Source of the DNA: Tetrahymena elliotti 4EA
Lineage: Eukaryota > Ciliophora > Oligohymenophorea > Hymenostomatida > Tetrahymenidae
Length of the DNA stretch: 49,930 nt
Assembly: GCA_000231825.2 (NCBI GenBank)
Contig: JH720294.1
Coordinates: 2,893,922-2,943,851, forward strand
Direction of reading: 5' to 3'
Positions 23,157 through 37,422 of this stretch are shown one piece after another. The notes below the pieces were generated by a model. That model was not told the origin of the DNA and did not search any database. It worked only from the letters and a program-made list of their open reading frames with translations. The position numbers were made by a program, and so were the translations under genes. Each line of letters begins with the position of its first letter. The stretch's first letter is position 1.

Positions 23157-25868
23157 ATGAGTTACCAATATATGCCTCAACCAAGCCAAAAGTTTAACAC
23201 TGTAATCATTTTTTCAAAGAAATTATTTTTATTCTCTCCTTAATCCAATAGAAGGATGTTTACAATTATCATTAAATTGAATATTTGCTTCAATATCTTA
23301 CATGTTTAATTATTAGGGAGTAATTAAATAGTTTCAAAACAGTCAGACTGTAGGAGGGAATCACTAGAATAGCTATATTTAGGATTTAAACTAATGTAAG
23401 GAGCATCCATAGGAGTTTATTACCAATTTTTGCAGCTGCTTAGAGTGTTTAAAACCTCTTTGCCCTGAGTGCGTAACTATTCATAACTAGTAGCATAAGT
23501 AACAAAGAACATATGCAGAAATAGAAACTATTCGCAGTGTTAAATAAAGATGTGAAACGAAGCTACTTAGTGCAGTTAATTTGTTAGAATAGTAAATTAC
23601 GAATTGTGAAAGAGCTCTTTCTGTTCCTGATGGATCTCTTGAAGATAATATTCAAATGCTAAGACGTTATAGGAAGCGAATAGATGATGTAATTGACACT
23701 CATTTTAAGACCATCGAAGAATAAATAGTCCAAAATATGAAAGAATTAAAGACAAGGATTACAAATTTTGAGCCAACCTTTGCAAAAATGAAGTAAATAA
23801 AAAAGCATTGCCATTTTTAATTGAAAGTTTTGTAAAAATTGATTGAAAAGAAGTTAAAAATATTTCATACAAAAGCAAATAAATAAATCAATAAATACCA
23901 GTTAACAGAATATTTTATAATAAATTGATTTATTGACTGATAGATTGATAGATTCAAAGGTTCAGTTTAATTTATGAGCAAAATATTGATTGATAAATAT
24001 TGTTCAGAATTTTCTAATTAATACGTTTTAACTGAAAACTCAAACATTCATATCTTTCAATCTTTATTTTTAAAATCAATTCAATTCAAGTCGTTAATTT
24101 TAGCGTTAATTTCAAAGATATTATTTAATCAACATACAAATAAAATTTATTTTAACTTAAATTTGTTATTTTTTATTAATCTTATTTTATCTATTACTTA
24201 TTATGAAATAGATAAGTTATCACTGAGTTTTAGAGCTTATGTTAACTATTAAACTCAGGGGATTATGTTGATATTGTTTAAAAAATATGCTAAATGGATG
24301 TTCAGCATATAGTGGCTAAACATAAAGGAGAAATCAATAAAATTGCCTCTTCATTAAGTTATGAGTGTTTACTTCCAAAATTAGATGATGCTCGCGTTTA
24401 TTACCTAGTTGAAGAATTAGAGAGAGTAGTATCTGTGAGAGTTGCAGATGTTTAAGATTAGTTATAAATGAATTAATTTGCTTAGAACAGCACATAGAAA
24501 TCACCATAAAAATTTTCTCCACCTTCAAATGTTTCAATGAAATAATCAAATGCAAATTACAATGCATAATAATAGTAAGTTTATCAAAATAGCAACATTA
24601 GTGTTAACCATTAAAGGTCAAGTGGCTCACAGTTTTAGAGTGCATAAAATGAGAATGATTCTTAAAGATAGTTATAACAATAGAAATATTAATAATAACA
24701 ATCATAATAATAGCTTCAAAATTAAATTTTGTCAAATGAGATCTTTTAGATAACTGCAAATGATTACTTTGATAAGAAATCTCTTCGCAAGTTCTTGCAT
24801 TTCTTTTAAAATGATGATAATAAACTTCACTACATAGATCTAATGGAGTTAGATAATTATGATTTAAAGGACACAGCTAAATCAAGTAATCCTAGCAATT
24901 TATCAAGCAAAAGAGTTGCTGGAGTAGATCAAATTTATAACATAGTAACAATAGATCTTAAAATATCTTTCAGAATACCTTCCTTCCACAAATCTATTGC
25001 TACACCTAATGGTGAACTATTCTTGACAGGAGGTACTATTCCAGATGGCTAAATGAATAAAAGTGGTTGGATTTATCAGTATGACTGGTAAAATTAAAGT
25101 CTAATTTAGCTTTCTAGCATGAACCATCCTCGTAGTTCACATGGCATAGCTTACTTAGCCGGTAAAATTTATGTTGTAGGAGGTTACGAGCATAAGCATG
25201 TAATGACTAAAAGATGTGAAAGATTTAACTTATTAACTAAAAAATGGGAGATGATATCAAATCTTAACTATGCTGCAACTTCTTTGTCTTTATGCAGCTT
25301 TAATGGAAGATATCTCTTCAAGTTTGGAGGAATTGGAGAAGGATATGACAATCATTTACTAAGTCCATATATTGAAAGATATGACTAATATTCAGATTCC
25401 TGGGAGGTAATTGATCCTAAATTGAGCTAAGTACATAAACTAAATAAGATAGGATTTAATTTTGGCTTGTTGAGTACTTCTGCCTCAATTTAAATAAATA
25501 AAACAGACATATTTGTTTTTGGTGGTTATCATGAAGACAATTCAGGATCAAATTAATCATTTATTTTACAGGTTATAGATGATGATTAAAATCAGAATGA
25601 TGAAGAAGAAAAAGGCTATGATAATTAGTATGATTATTAGGGATAGAACTAAATGTATAAAAATGAGGTCCAGTCTTAGTATTTCATTAAAAACATTAAT
25701 TCTAAACTTCTCCCTAATTCAGAAGCATTTTGGAATAATGTTCCAATTATATTCAATAAAAAGGTTTACTCCCTTTAAAATATTGCAGGAGAGAACTCTG
25801 ATAATTGTCTTGAAAATGAAAGAAAAATATTAGTTTTTAATGAGCGTGAATGGAAAGCATTAAATTGA
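23157..25868 (+). CDS. B-box zinc finger, coiled-coil, kelch-repeat protein
   Basis: Three exons (23157-23201, 23317-23792, 24212-25868) give 725 residues to TGA 25866-25868. Residues 42-75 form a B-box zinc site (C42-x2-H45, C56-x2-C59, C64-x2-C67, H71-x3-H75). An Arg/Glu-rich coiled coil follows, about residues 80-260. Next is a Gln/Asn/Ser-rich linker, about 280-360. Kelch-type repeats occupy about 435-640, with the double-glycine strands IYVVGGYEHKH, LFKFGGIGEG and IFVFGGYHED and downstream Trp/Tyr positions (KKWEMI). A second Gln/Asp-rich linker lies near residue 650. No RING finger is present, so this is not a full TRIM ubiquitin ligase. The fold suggests a protein-binding adaptor; the partners are unknown. 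Many linker Gln codons are TAA/TAG, so standard-code translation destroys the gene. Confidence 0.88.
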
Positions 25869-27560
25869 TTTATTAAATCTCTTTTTTAAAGTTTTTGATG
25901 GATTTTAAAGTATCTCTGAAATAAATTTTGAATATACTAAATAGAAGAATTTAAAAAAATCTAATAATCGATCTATCTATCTTTCTAACACTTGCACCTA
26001 GCTATTTATAAGAATATTTAGGGTTTTTTGTTATATTCTATATATAATATTTATAATATAAACAATTAAGTTGTGTAGAGTGAAAGAGTTTCTATCTATC
26101 TATTGATTGATTGATTGCTCAATCACTAATCGTCTCAAACAGCATGCAAAATAAATTAATAAAATGCAAAATATAAACAAACAAAGAAATAATTAATTAA
26201 TCAGTTTACCTTTTTTGTGATTTATGTAAATATTTTATTCATTCTATCTATATTTTTATCTCATATTTTATTAATAATCCAAATCTTCAATTACATCTTC
26301 ATTTTTTTAGGATTTTTATTTGAAATAGCATTTCATTCTAATTAAATTTTCCTAAAAATTTTTAAAGTTGATTATTTATTGAAAAGTAAAAAATAATTTG
26401 AGTAATTTTGAAGCATGTATAATTTAAAGCAGAATACATAGAGAAGAAAGATTAAATTACTTTATCAATAGTCAATTATTGTTTTCTTAATTTAATATTG
26501 CTGATTTTACCAATTAAAAGAATACTTATTTTCTTTATTATTGAGAGGACACTAAAAAGAATTTTAATTTCATTAGATAGTTTTTTATTTTTTAAATCAT
26601 ATGCTCTTATACTATTTGCTTACAAAGAATTTAGTTATCTTAATGCTAATTATGATTTAGTAGCTAGCTAACTATTAAAAATCTAAAACAAATAGATTAA
26701 TTTTAAGTTTCTCAATGATACATCTAACTATTAAAATATTCTTATTTTTCTATCATTTTATCAATAAATATCTCATATGTTTTGTCTTTTTGATATTTAT
26801 TATTCATTTTAGTAAAAATTGTAAAACATAGATAATTTCATTATTTAATTATTTGCTTGTATATTTAGTTAGTAAATCTGAAGAAGAAGAAGAAGAATTA
26901 GCAAATCAAAAAAGATAAATAAAGGAAATGATATAAAAATGTCAAAATTAAAACTCCTTTTTGTCACATACTGAAGATATTGTTTTTAAAAAAACATTTT
27001 TTTCAATAATTAATTGAAATAGTTTCTATATTGAATTAAGCTCAAAATCATTTTAGCTTTAGGAAGATAGTTAAATATTGTATTTAATAAATTTTATATT
27101 TAATAGGTTTAGAATATTTAAGAATGAATTATTTGTAAGGTATGGTAAAAATAAAATTAGTATTAGTTAGCAAATGGCTAATCACAAAATCAAAGTATTT
27201 ATTATTTTTAAAATTGCTGTTATAAAAACAAGTAAATTATCAAATATAAATAAATATATCTTTATAAAAATGAGAGGATCAAATTTACTATTTTTATGTA
27301 TTATGATGCTTTAATATTGATTGGGTTTGATCAGATAAAAGTTGATAAATTTTTTTGATACCAACTACTTAATTAAGTAATTAATTAAATAAGAAAGAAA
27401 ATAATTTAAATAGGATTAAACATACATAGAGAGAGAGCGAGATATAGACAAAAAGAAAGTTTAATAAAGAGTTAATATATTTTTAAAAACCTAATTCCAT
27501 ATTTTTTAGGATTAAAAAATAAACAAACAAGAAATATAAAATTGTTAAATTATAATTTAA
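25869..27560. other. Intergenic spacer with simple repeats
   Basis: About 1.7 kb without a supported gene. Short simple repeats occur: ATTG tracts near 26100-26118, a GAA run near 26880-26897 and a GA run near 27427-27438. The promoter of the ATG2 gene should lie at the right end. Confidence 0.5.
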
Positions 27561-30500
27561 ATGAATACGATTAAAAATAGTATTTTCAGCTTATTTGAAG
27601 GAATTGCTGGAATAATACCTTCCTTTAATCCATTAATAGAATCGCTTGTTAAAAATATTGTTTTGAAATATCTTGGTCAGTATGTAGATTTCTAATAGTT
27701 CCAATTGAAATCGATTTAAGACATTTAGCTTGAAGATGTAAAAATAACTTTTTTTAAAAAATATAGGTTTAAAATTTAAATCATTTTGGTTATGATATGA
27801 TATTAAATTTGCTTTAATTTGAATGAATAAAATCTTTTTTTTTGAATCTTCATCTATCATTCCAATGAATATCCATTTAAAATTTAATGAAAAAAAGGTT
27901 AATCTTAAAATAGAAGAAATAAACTCAAAGATTTTGTATAAGTCTCCATTTATAATGACTTATGGGTAAATTGGTTAAATGAGGATTTAAATTCCTATAT
28001 AGGATCTGCTCACAAAATAAAGTAAAGCTGATATTAACAAAGTAGAAATTCACTTGAGACCAAATGGAAAAAATATCTCACATGACTATTTTAAAAAATA
28101 AGAAAATAAAGAACACTCATAAGATAAAATGAAAGAAGCTAGCGATTTAGATCCAAATAAAGTGAATGAATTAAAAGATATTCTCATAAAAATAGCTATC
28201 AACTTCAAGATTAATTTAAAAGACTTGGTTGTGAAAATATTCCTTTAATCAGCTATGAGTTCTGATACTTCAGAAGAAGTCTACTTTATGTTAAGAATCT
28301 CTAAGATCAAAACAAATGAAGATCTTAAAAAATCTAAAATTTACACCAGTCCATTAAAATTTGATTTCTTAAATTAATCTTCGCTTGAAACCAGTTTTGT
28401 TAGCAATCCTCCTAATTTGATTCCTAAAGCAAACTCTTAAGAGTAGCTTCCCTCAACTAATCTGTAAGTATCAGATATAAATTTGTTCATCTTGAAAGAT
28501 TCAAGCCTGGATGCAAAAGAATATTAAAATATGAAACGAAAGTAACAACCTTAATATTTTGAAGGTAATTTAACCTATTATTTTTATTATTTTTAAACAT
28601 TTAAATATTCTTAATTATTGATATAATTTAGATAAATTTCTACTAATTACTTTGATTTTATATTGAAACTTCAAGATATATTTAATTATAAATGAATAGA
28701 TAAACATAATAAAAGAAACACTAAGTCATAGCCTGATTTTAAATTTCCATATTAATATCCCCCTCACAATCATCCCACAAATATATTACATATACCAGAT
28801 ATACTTTTAAATGCTAAATTTGAATAAAATGAAAAAGATTTAAAATTGAATACTGAAATGAGTTCTTGTCAAATTATGATTGAGCCTTATTAGTTAAAGA
28901 TTTTATGGAAAATGGTTGAAATAATTGAATGCTGGTAAAAGTAAGTTAAATGTTTGAATTTGCTCTTGATCACTAAAGATGATAACATTAAAGATACTAT
29001 TATAGAAAATAATAAAAAATGGACAAAAGTAGAGACTTAATAGAAAAGTTAAAGGACAGATGACTTAGACTAATAAGAGGAAAATTCTGTTGATGATTTG
29101 CTTTACAAAACAATCGTCGAGCTGGAAAAATCTAATAAAAGAGACAGTAAATAATTTTTTCAATAATCGAAGCCAAGTCAATAGTAGAATCAATAGTCGT
29201 TCTTTAATTAATCAATTTTAGTTCATAACAATAGTTTACCTCATTTTGGAAATTAATAAAATCAAGAAAATATTGAAAGTGCTGATTTGGAGTAAAGCGC
29301 TTATTTCAACAAAAGCTAGTTGAGTAGGATTGTTGATGTAAGTACTAATAAATCTTCCATTATAAATACTTTATCTTTTAGGTTTGAATTGAATAAATTC
29401 TGTGTTTATGTAATGAAAGGGAGTGAAAGAAAAGTTGATAAAAATTCTTCAATTGAATATTCTAGAGAGTGGAAGTATTCCAAAAAAGTATCTTTGGTTT
29501 CTTAAGTTGAGCAAAGCAAATCGGAAATTTAAGAGAGTTAAAGTTAGAATAATCCAAGTTCATCAAAAACAGGAATTAATTTGCACATTCCAACAAGTTA
29601 TTACATGCTTAAAATTGTTAACTTAGAATTTCATTTCAGAAAAGAAACTAATTAAAAAGCATTTGAAGCAGGGTTAAACTCCTTTGAGCTTATGGATGTT
29701 TTGTTGATGAACCCTGATCCTAAATAATGTCATCATAAATTTAAGAATTTCAAATTAAAAAACCAATAATAATCTGACTTGCAAAAAAGCATGAAAGAAG
29801 ATGTCCTCAAAGAAAAAATTACTTCAAGTTTCTGGAAGAATAAATCATCGAGTGAAGAATGTTATGAAGAGTAAAGAATTGAGAATCGATACTTGATAAA
29901 ATATTAAATTAGTAAAGAATCTCATTATTGTGTTAATTATATTATATATTATAATTTTAACCCAACCAAGTCCAGACAATAAAAGCTTGGTAACAAAGAA
30001 GATTTAAAGATCCACAGAATAGTTAATGATTTCTGGACGACAGAAAAAAAAGAAAAAAGAGAGAGATTTAAAAATATCCAAAAAAATAAAAAGAGAGATG
30101 AGTAAGATGAAGAAAGTCAATATGAATACAATGTCAGATAAATTTATACAGATAGCTATGACTAGCTTAAAGGTAAATCAGAAGGAGAAAACTCTCAAAA
30201 TAACATGTAAGGTATTAATAGCCCCTTATAGCATGCATTTTTCAGTATGGTATTCAAGAACAATTAATAATCTAAATAAAAAACTTCGGAAAATAAATAA
30301 TAAAGAGAAGAGTTGCAACATGAGGAGATATGTGCTAATTTTGTTTTTGACAAATTATTTATTAATATAGATATGAAAATAATGCATGATATTGCATTAA
30401 TTTCATCTCCTTTATCCAAATATGCTCATTACTGTGAACAAATTTGTAAGGATTTAGATACAAAAATTCCCAAATATGAAGTTCCAAATGAAATAAAAAA

Positions 30501-33500
30501 GCTTCTCAAATCATTAAATAAGAATGAAATAGAGTTTGACATTAGATTTAATATGATTAGCTGTAATTTGTTAACATACGGATTTAATGATTTTTTTATT
30601 TCCTCAAAAGGAGTAGATAACATCTATAGCAATTATGCAAAATGGGGCTGCTTGTGTGAAGTTACAGATTAAATGAAAAATTCAAAAAAATAAAACTGCT
30701 ATGAAGAATAAAAGAATCAAAGAGGAAGTTATAAACCTAGTTACTTAAATATCAGTTGGATTAATCCAGAAATATTATTTGTACAAAAAAAAGATATCAA
30801 CATCAATTTTAATGAAATAAATGTATTCTTGGTCAATTACCAAAAAGAGAATTTCCATAAAATTGTTCACATAGGAAGAAATTTTGTTTTAACATAACAA
30901 AACAATTAGAATCATCTTGAGCTTACTTATCCTTCGATTTTAAAATATCGAGTACAAAAAGAAGAACAAAAAGATGTTGTAGAGACCTTATCTAAATAGA
31001 TCATCCAGAATAATGGTGTTGAAAAAAAAGTAGATGTCAATACTTTTCAAAGGCAATCATCAAGTAAAATTAATTTTTATTTTTGTGATTTTTTTAATTT
31101 TTATTTTTGATCATTAAGAAGAGGACTAACAAGAGATAGAAGATAAGAAGTAATAGAGTTCAAAAAGCTAAGATACGAGTGAAGGGAAAGGTAGTAAGGA
31201 TAATTACGATGACAGATTTTATCATGATAATGAATAAAATCCAGATCTAAATAAGGTGAAAATTGGGTTGAATATTGGGATTCCTGTGCTGGAATTATAT
31301 ATTACTGATGAAGACTTGAGTATTCTTGGAGATTTTGTATTTTCTATGGTTACTTTTATGAATATAATTGATTAATTCAAGTATAAATCTGCCACTTACA
31401 AAAACTTTTTTGAAGATATTTAAAATAAAGCGATTTTGTAAAGCGATAACTTATTAATTAGGATGATATGCTCAGAAGTAAATATTCATTATTCAAAGGA
31501 AGAATTTTAAGGTTAAAATAATCAAAGTCCTCTTTTTAATTCTAAATCTAAAGAGTCATAATGCTATAGATTGCCAAATGATATGTGTTTGAGATAGAAT
31601 CTCATATTTCACATAAAAGATATGAGTTTTGAAGTTTTATTTAACAAGGAAATAAAAAGAGAGGATTGTTTTAAGAATTTTAAGTTGACTATGAAGATGT
31701 CAATTGGCATAAATACTTTGATTGTAATAGATAACGCTCTCCCTAATTTCATATCTAATTAAAACTTTGATAACTTATAAAATGAATTGGACTCAACATC
31801 AGATTTTCCTAAAAATATACATTTATTTAGGGTGTAAAGTGTGTTTTTGGGTGCAGTAAAATAAGAGAATATTTTAATTTACAAAATGAATCTCTCATCA
31901 TCTTGCTAGAATAGTTATTAAGAATTATATAATTTAATGGCAGGTAGACATGAAGATGATCATCACATTGTTGGAGAAAATAATATAAATGCATAAAAGA
32001 AAAAAGCAAAATAAATGATATTAGCAGTAAAAACTCTCCAATAAAGAATTGCTTCAATTGAAAATTAGCTAAGCTTATAAATGATTTTTAAGAAAAAGTA
32101 ACATGAAGTACCTTTTAGAGAAGCTAAATCAAAATAATAAATTGATATCAGAGGTTTATGTTTAAATTAAAGTGTTATTTCTCTTTTACCTTTAAGTTAA
32201 TCTAATCTCATTCTTCATTTCTTTGAAAGCATTTAAAAATTTATGCTTCAAGATAAAATTAATAGCGAAATTATGATTAAAAATGAATTTAAAGAAATTC
32301 TTATTAGAGATTTAATTCTTTTTAGGGATGTTAAAATAGACATTTTCCCAACCCCTTCTTGCTAGCTTTACAAAAGTTTTGGGCAACTTCTTACAACAGA
32401 TGTGCTCGAATTCATTAGATAATCAAAGGATTTTAAATTAGAAGATAGATTTATGTCTAACTACAGAGCTGTATTAAGTGTTGATAAACTACATATTGAA
32501 AAATTCTAAAAAAGGGAGCAAAGAAATTGTTCAAAGCCAATAAAAATTAGCTAAATGAATGAAGAATCTGATGAGAAATTTTATGAAGAAATAGAAAAAA
32601 TAATAAAGCAATAAAATTAAGTTGAAAAGCTGTGTGATATTTTAGAATTAAAAGTCAATAAAATACAACTTGATTTTCTTTATTAAAAAGATTTCAATCC
32701 AAGGATTGACCCATTAATGATTGATTTTATGTTTACTAATAATTCTGATCTCGCAATTTAATCTATGGGATTTTCTAAAGTAGCTATTTTGTTTGATGTA
32801 GAATTCAATAAACTTAATTCTGAAATTATGCAGCTCAAAATAGATGGTATTCAATTAGGATTTTTTACTGATACTCTGTCAAGTCTTCCTTATTTCATAG
32901 ATGTTCTGATTTTTTCATTAAAGAATAATTCAGAGTAAAATAAATACATAATTAAAGCAATAAATCAGGTAAAAACTGCTATTGATTAGAAAGATTTGTA
33001 AGTATAAATGGCTATTTTTAAAACAAAAGTCTAAAAAAATAATTCTAATTTAGATTTTCATTCATTTTATCCTTCGAACTAAGTAGAAGACCTGTCGTGG
33101 GTACATAAAAGAGTTTTTTAATCAGGATTTAATTCTCATATAAAGTGTAATCTATTTGAATAGCCTGTCAAAGAGGTAGATTTTGAAAGCGAGGAATTAG
33201 ATGAGATGTAATAAAATCATGGAGATCTTAAACTAGAGCCAAGTTACTCTTCTTAGTTTGAATAGTTGAATGACTCTTTTGAAAAAATAGATGGAGAATA
33301 CGCTATTGATGAAAAAACGTTCAAAGAAAATAATAAAATCATAATTGAAATCTAATTTGTAAAGATATCCTTGCAAGAAGGTCTTGGATTTAATTTTACA
33401 TCAGTTAATTCTAATTACAATGTCAACAAATAAATGTTTTTATAAATGCAAAGGCAAGAAAGTGAGCAAAGATAGAATTAATAGCAAAGTTAATAGTTAA

Positions 33501-35009
33501 GAGACTAATAGAATAATAATGAAAACATATCATAAAGTAAAGCCATAAAAAACTAATTAGAAAAATAGGAAAATGATATGTAAGAAGAGTCCTCAAAAAG
33601 TAATGAGAAATAAGAGAATATATTTAATATTAAAATAGATAATGAATGGCTAAAAAATAAAAATTTAGAAAAAGAAAAAGCTTAAGCGTCTTCTGAGTAA
33701 AATATTTTAATAGTGAGAGAAAGAGCAGCTAAGAAATCAGCTGAGAGTTTACTTGTCAAGATAGAAAATATATTATTTTAAATAAAAACTTACATGAAAA
33801 ATGATTAAAATATAGATAAGCAAGTGAGAGTAGAAATAAATAAAATTTTAGCTGAAAATGAATTACAAAAACATATTTGCTTATGCACAGAGAAATAATC
33901 AGACTCTATGGTGGAACAGTTCCTTAATTTATCTTTTTTCATTTCTTCCTAAGAAAAAATAATAGAAAATAAGTTAAGAAAAGACTAAAAAGAAGGATAG
34001 TTAAATGCAAATGTTGAAAGCCAAACAAAATAAAAAATTAAACTAGTTAACAATTCCATTAGACAAATAGATCTTTCAGTGCATCAAATAATTAAATTAA
34101 GTCTCTCTTCTCAAGTTGCTGAAATGCTTAAGAAATTATTTAAAAAGCAAAGCTTGAATGAGAAGAAGGAAAACAAAAAAATTTTAGAAGATCAATTTTA
34201 AAAACTCGTCAGCAGACACTTTGAAAGATTGCCAAGTCAATCATAAATGAATAAGATAAATCCAATTATCAAAGAAATAGAGTAAGATGATAACGAAGAT
34301 AGCTTTAGAATAGAAAAAATTACTTTGATAGATGAACTCTTTATCCCAGAAATTAAAATATTCATTTCTAACAAAAAAGAAGGTAATTTTTATTATTTAA
34401 TTTGAGTTATTCTTAGTTATTATTTTAGTAAGATCTTAACAAACTTATTCTTGCATTTATTTTTTAAAAGGATTTGATTTCTCTAGACTTGCAAAAGAAA
34501 ATGGATACTTTTAGATTATAAATATTGGAGAATTTCATGAAATACAGATTACTTTAGTTCAAATGACTATTTATGATATGAATATTGACTCCTTAGGCAA
34601 AACTATTGTAGAAAAATGGATGAAAGAAATCAAAGGAAATTAAAAATGGTAAGTTGCATCTCAATTACCTTTAATAAAAAATATAGCTAATATTGGTGAA
34701 GGAATATTCGATTTGTTTTACTAGCCTTACTCCTACTACTAGCAAGGTATGAGTGTTTTAGATGGTACTTACTAAGGTGTAAAGAAGTTTGTTACAAGTA
34801 CAACCTAAGAAAGCATAAACCTGACATCAGCAGTTTTCTCTTCACTTAGTTCATTGATTATGAAGAATGCCAAAGGAGCATCTAATGCTATCAGTAAAGC
34901 TAAAAATTATGTAAGATTTCATTAGATTTCAATAAAAATTAATTAAATAATTTTTAATTAATATTAGTTTTCTGAAAACAGTGGCAAAAATAACTAAAAC
35001 AACAATTGA
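27561..35009 (+). CDS. ATG2: Autophagy-related protein 2 homologue (bridge-like lipid transfer protein)
   Basis: ATG2 family proteins bridge the ER and the growing autophagosome membrane and move lipids between them. Six exons (27561-27737, 27898-28564, 28700-31063, 31119-34382, 34471-34910, 34968-35009) join with correct phases into 2317 residues. Residues 1 to ~110 match a chorein N-terminus (VKNIVLKYLGQYVDFQQFQL, then QLEDVNLKIEEINSKIL and a QIGQMRIQIP turn). From about residue 2158 to 2300 the ATG2 C-terminal domain is clear: NIANIGEGIFDLFYQP, a G-x-x-x-F-V-T-S-T-T segment and a following amphipathic Ser/Leu stretch. The middle is beta-rich with long Gln/Asn/Glu insertions (for example around 33430-33700), typical of ciliates. 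VPS13 shares the chorein domain but is longer and has a different C-terminal half. Neighbouring genes are unrelated. Confidence 0.88.
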
Positions 35010-36343
35010 TATATCATTTTAATTAAAACAATAATTTCAACCTGTAACTATAGCTAGACCTAAATAAAATAATAACTATAACTTTTATATACTTTATATT
35101 TCATTCAATTTAAAAATATCTTAATTTTATATTCAACTCAATTTTATATTTAAAAAATTTTTTGAGTAAAGAAAATAGAATCAAAAGCATTGGAAGTTAA
35201 TCTAGATAGATATTCAATAAATTATTTTTTAGTTCAAAAATACTCTTATCTGTTGAAAAGATTAGTTTATTTTAATTTAAATCTACAATTAATTAAATTT
35301 AGATAAAACAATAGCTTAGTCATCAATCAACATACTCTTTATTTAATTCAATTATTCAATATATTAATTTTTAAATTAAATTTCATTATTTTTTATTTAA
35401 ATAAAACATAAAATCAAAGTGTATAAATGGAAATTGTTTTATTTCAATTTAAATTTTAATATTAGGGTCAGATTCACCTTACCCTTACTTTGAAAAGGAT
35501 TGAAAATAAGAACCAATTATTTGACCTTGATTTGAGATTCTAAGTTAGAAGCGAAATCATTTATAGCTCAGCTCGTTTTATTTGTTGAGAAAAGTTTAAT
35601 TTGTTAAACCTATCACAATCTAAAGAAATATCTGTTGTATTGAAAACCTTATAAATTATGTTATTTATCGAATTAAGATACAAAATAAATAATTTTTAAA
35701 TTAAATTTTCATATTTTTGAAATAATTTATTTATTCTTCCTTCAGTTCAAAAGCTAAGTATAAAGCAAAATGGTAATAAAACTTAAAATTGACATTTCAG
35801 GAAGTTAATTATTTTAACATTTTATGATATTAACTTATTAAGTTTAATAATTTATAAATTATTTTTAATTAGAAAACTTAAAATTAAATTTGTATTAATT
35901 ATTTAAAATTTTTATAACAAATTTTACACACAAACAAAATCTTTTAATGTTTTAGATTCAAATATCAAATAAAAAAGTTTTCATTTATTTTAAAAATTAT
36001 TTTTTTGATTGTTATAATTTGTTAGTTTTTTGAATGAAAAGATGACATAGGCAACAGACAGACTGAGAATAAATGATGGCTAAAAAACTTATTTTGGTAA
36101 AGAAGTAATAAAATAGAAAATATTTAAATAGGTTATTTGAAAGGTTAATAACCTGGAATGTAATTTGGCAAAAAAGCTATCTATTTTAAAAGTTAAATCT
36201 ATTGTTTCAATGCAGTTTTTTAAAATTTAATAGAATTTATTATACCAAATAATAAAAAATATCATTTAAAATCAAATAAAAACTTTATTTTTCTTAATAA
36301 TAAATTAGATATTTTTAACTTAATTAGTAAGACATTCAATAAG
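35010..36343. other. Intergenic spacer
   Basis: No coding frame or RNA gene supported. A slightly GC-richer patch around 35465-35600 has no tRNA-like fold that I can find. Confidence 0.45.
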
Positions 36344-37126
36344 ATGAAGATAACTTTAGCAATTCTCGTTTTATTTACTATTTTTAGTATTAGCTATTGC
36401 TCTCTTGATTATGATTAGTCCAAATTTATCCTACAGTATGAAAAGAAGTTAGATAAGTGTATCTTAAGTATAGGATACTTTTCTTGCACTACTTTAGGTA
36501 AAAATCCTGATGTTTAACAGAATTGTTTAAATGCCATTAGGACTTATGAAAAATGCGTTTATTAAACTTGTTTTGATGCTGAGTATATAGAATTCAAAGA
36601 AGGAGCTAAATTTAACTATACTGCTTAATTTGTCGACTATGCCTCTGCAAAAGCTGGAGAGTGTATGAGAGATCCTATCGTTGTTAAATATTCTGGTAAA
36701 TCTCAATCTACTAAAAACTATATTGAAGAAAAGCAAGATTGCTTTGATAGAAATGCAATTATTTATGATCCTAAATAAAGCTTAACTGATATAGATGATA
36801 ACTTGAGAGAATGTAAAGTTAAAAATCCTAAATGTGATAGTCCCTGTTAGAATAATGTATAATTATTTGATAAATGCATCTTTTAAGAAGAGCAAAAGTT
36901 CACTGTACAAAAGAATTTTTGGAATCTTTAATCTCAATTATCAGACTTTAAAAAGAATATTTTAGGGATTTGTGCAAATAACATGAAAGCACAAATAAAC
37001 TTCAGTCCTTAATTTTAACACTATGTCCATTGTATCTAGAAAACTCTTGAGAAAAGCTCTAGTTTAAATATAAAAGTTGGTTTATTATTAACTTTACTTG
37101 TATTTATGTTTATTTACATAGTTTGA
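36344..37126 (+). CDS. Cys-rich secreted or membrane-anchored protein
   Basis: An intronless frame of 260 residues runs from AAGATGAAG to TGA 37124-37126. The N-terminal signal peptide is LAILVLFTIFSISYC. The mature part has about 13 cysteines spaced 10-25 residues apart, several in the pattern Glu/Asp-Lys-Cys (DKCIL, EKCVY, DKCIF). The C-terminus is a hydrophobic helix (VGLLLTLLVFMFIYIV) ending at the stop, which fits either a tail anchor or a GPI-attachment signal. No family is recognised. The layout (signal, cysteines, hydrophobic end) is like that of the three array genes downstream, but the sequences do not align by eye. Confidence 0.75.
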
Positions 37127-37401
37127 ATAGATTAATAAAAACACGTTATTTTTGATTAATATTTAATAAAGCTAAGATTTCCTGCCTCTACTTTGTATTA
37201 GAATTAAAAGTATAATTCATTATTTATTATTATCAACAATTAATTAAGATATTATTTTTAAAAATAATTTTCACAATCATCATTTTATTTTTAAAATATT
37301 TTAAACATCTACTCAAGAATGATTTTAATTGAAGTTAAATTGTATATTTTATTCATTTTTTAAAAAATTTTAATAATACACTAAAATAGAATATTAAAAT
37401 G

Positions 37402-37422
37402 ATATATATATATATATATATA
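37402..37422. repeat. (TA)n microsatellite
   Basis: About ten uninterrupted TA units. Confidence 0.9.

Noticed and set aside
27633..27860. Minus-strand ORF near the ATG2 start
   Set aside because: Lies across exon 1 and intron 1 of the plus-strand ATG2 gene and has no homology-like features.
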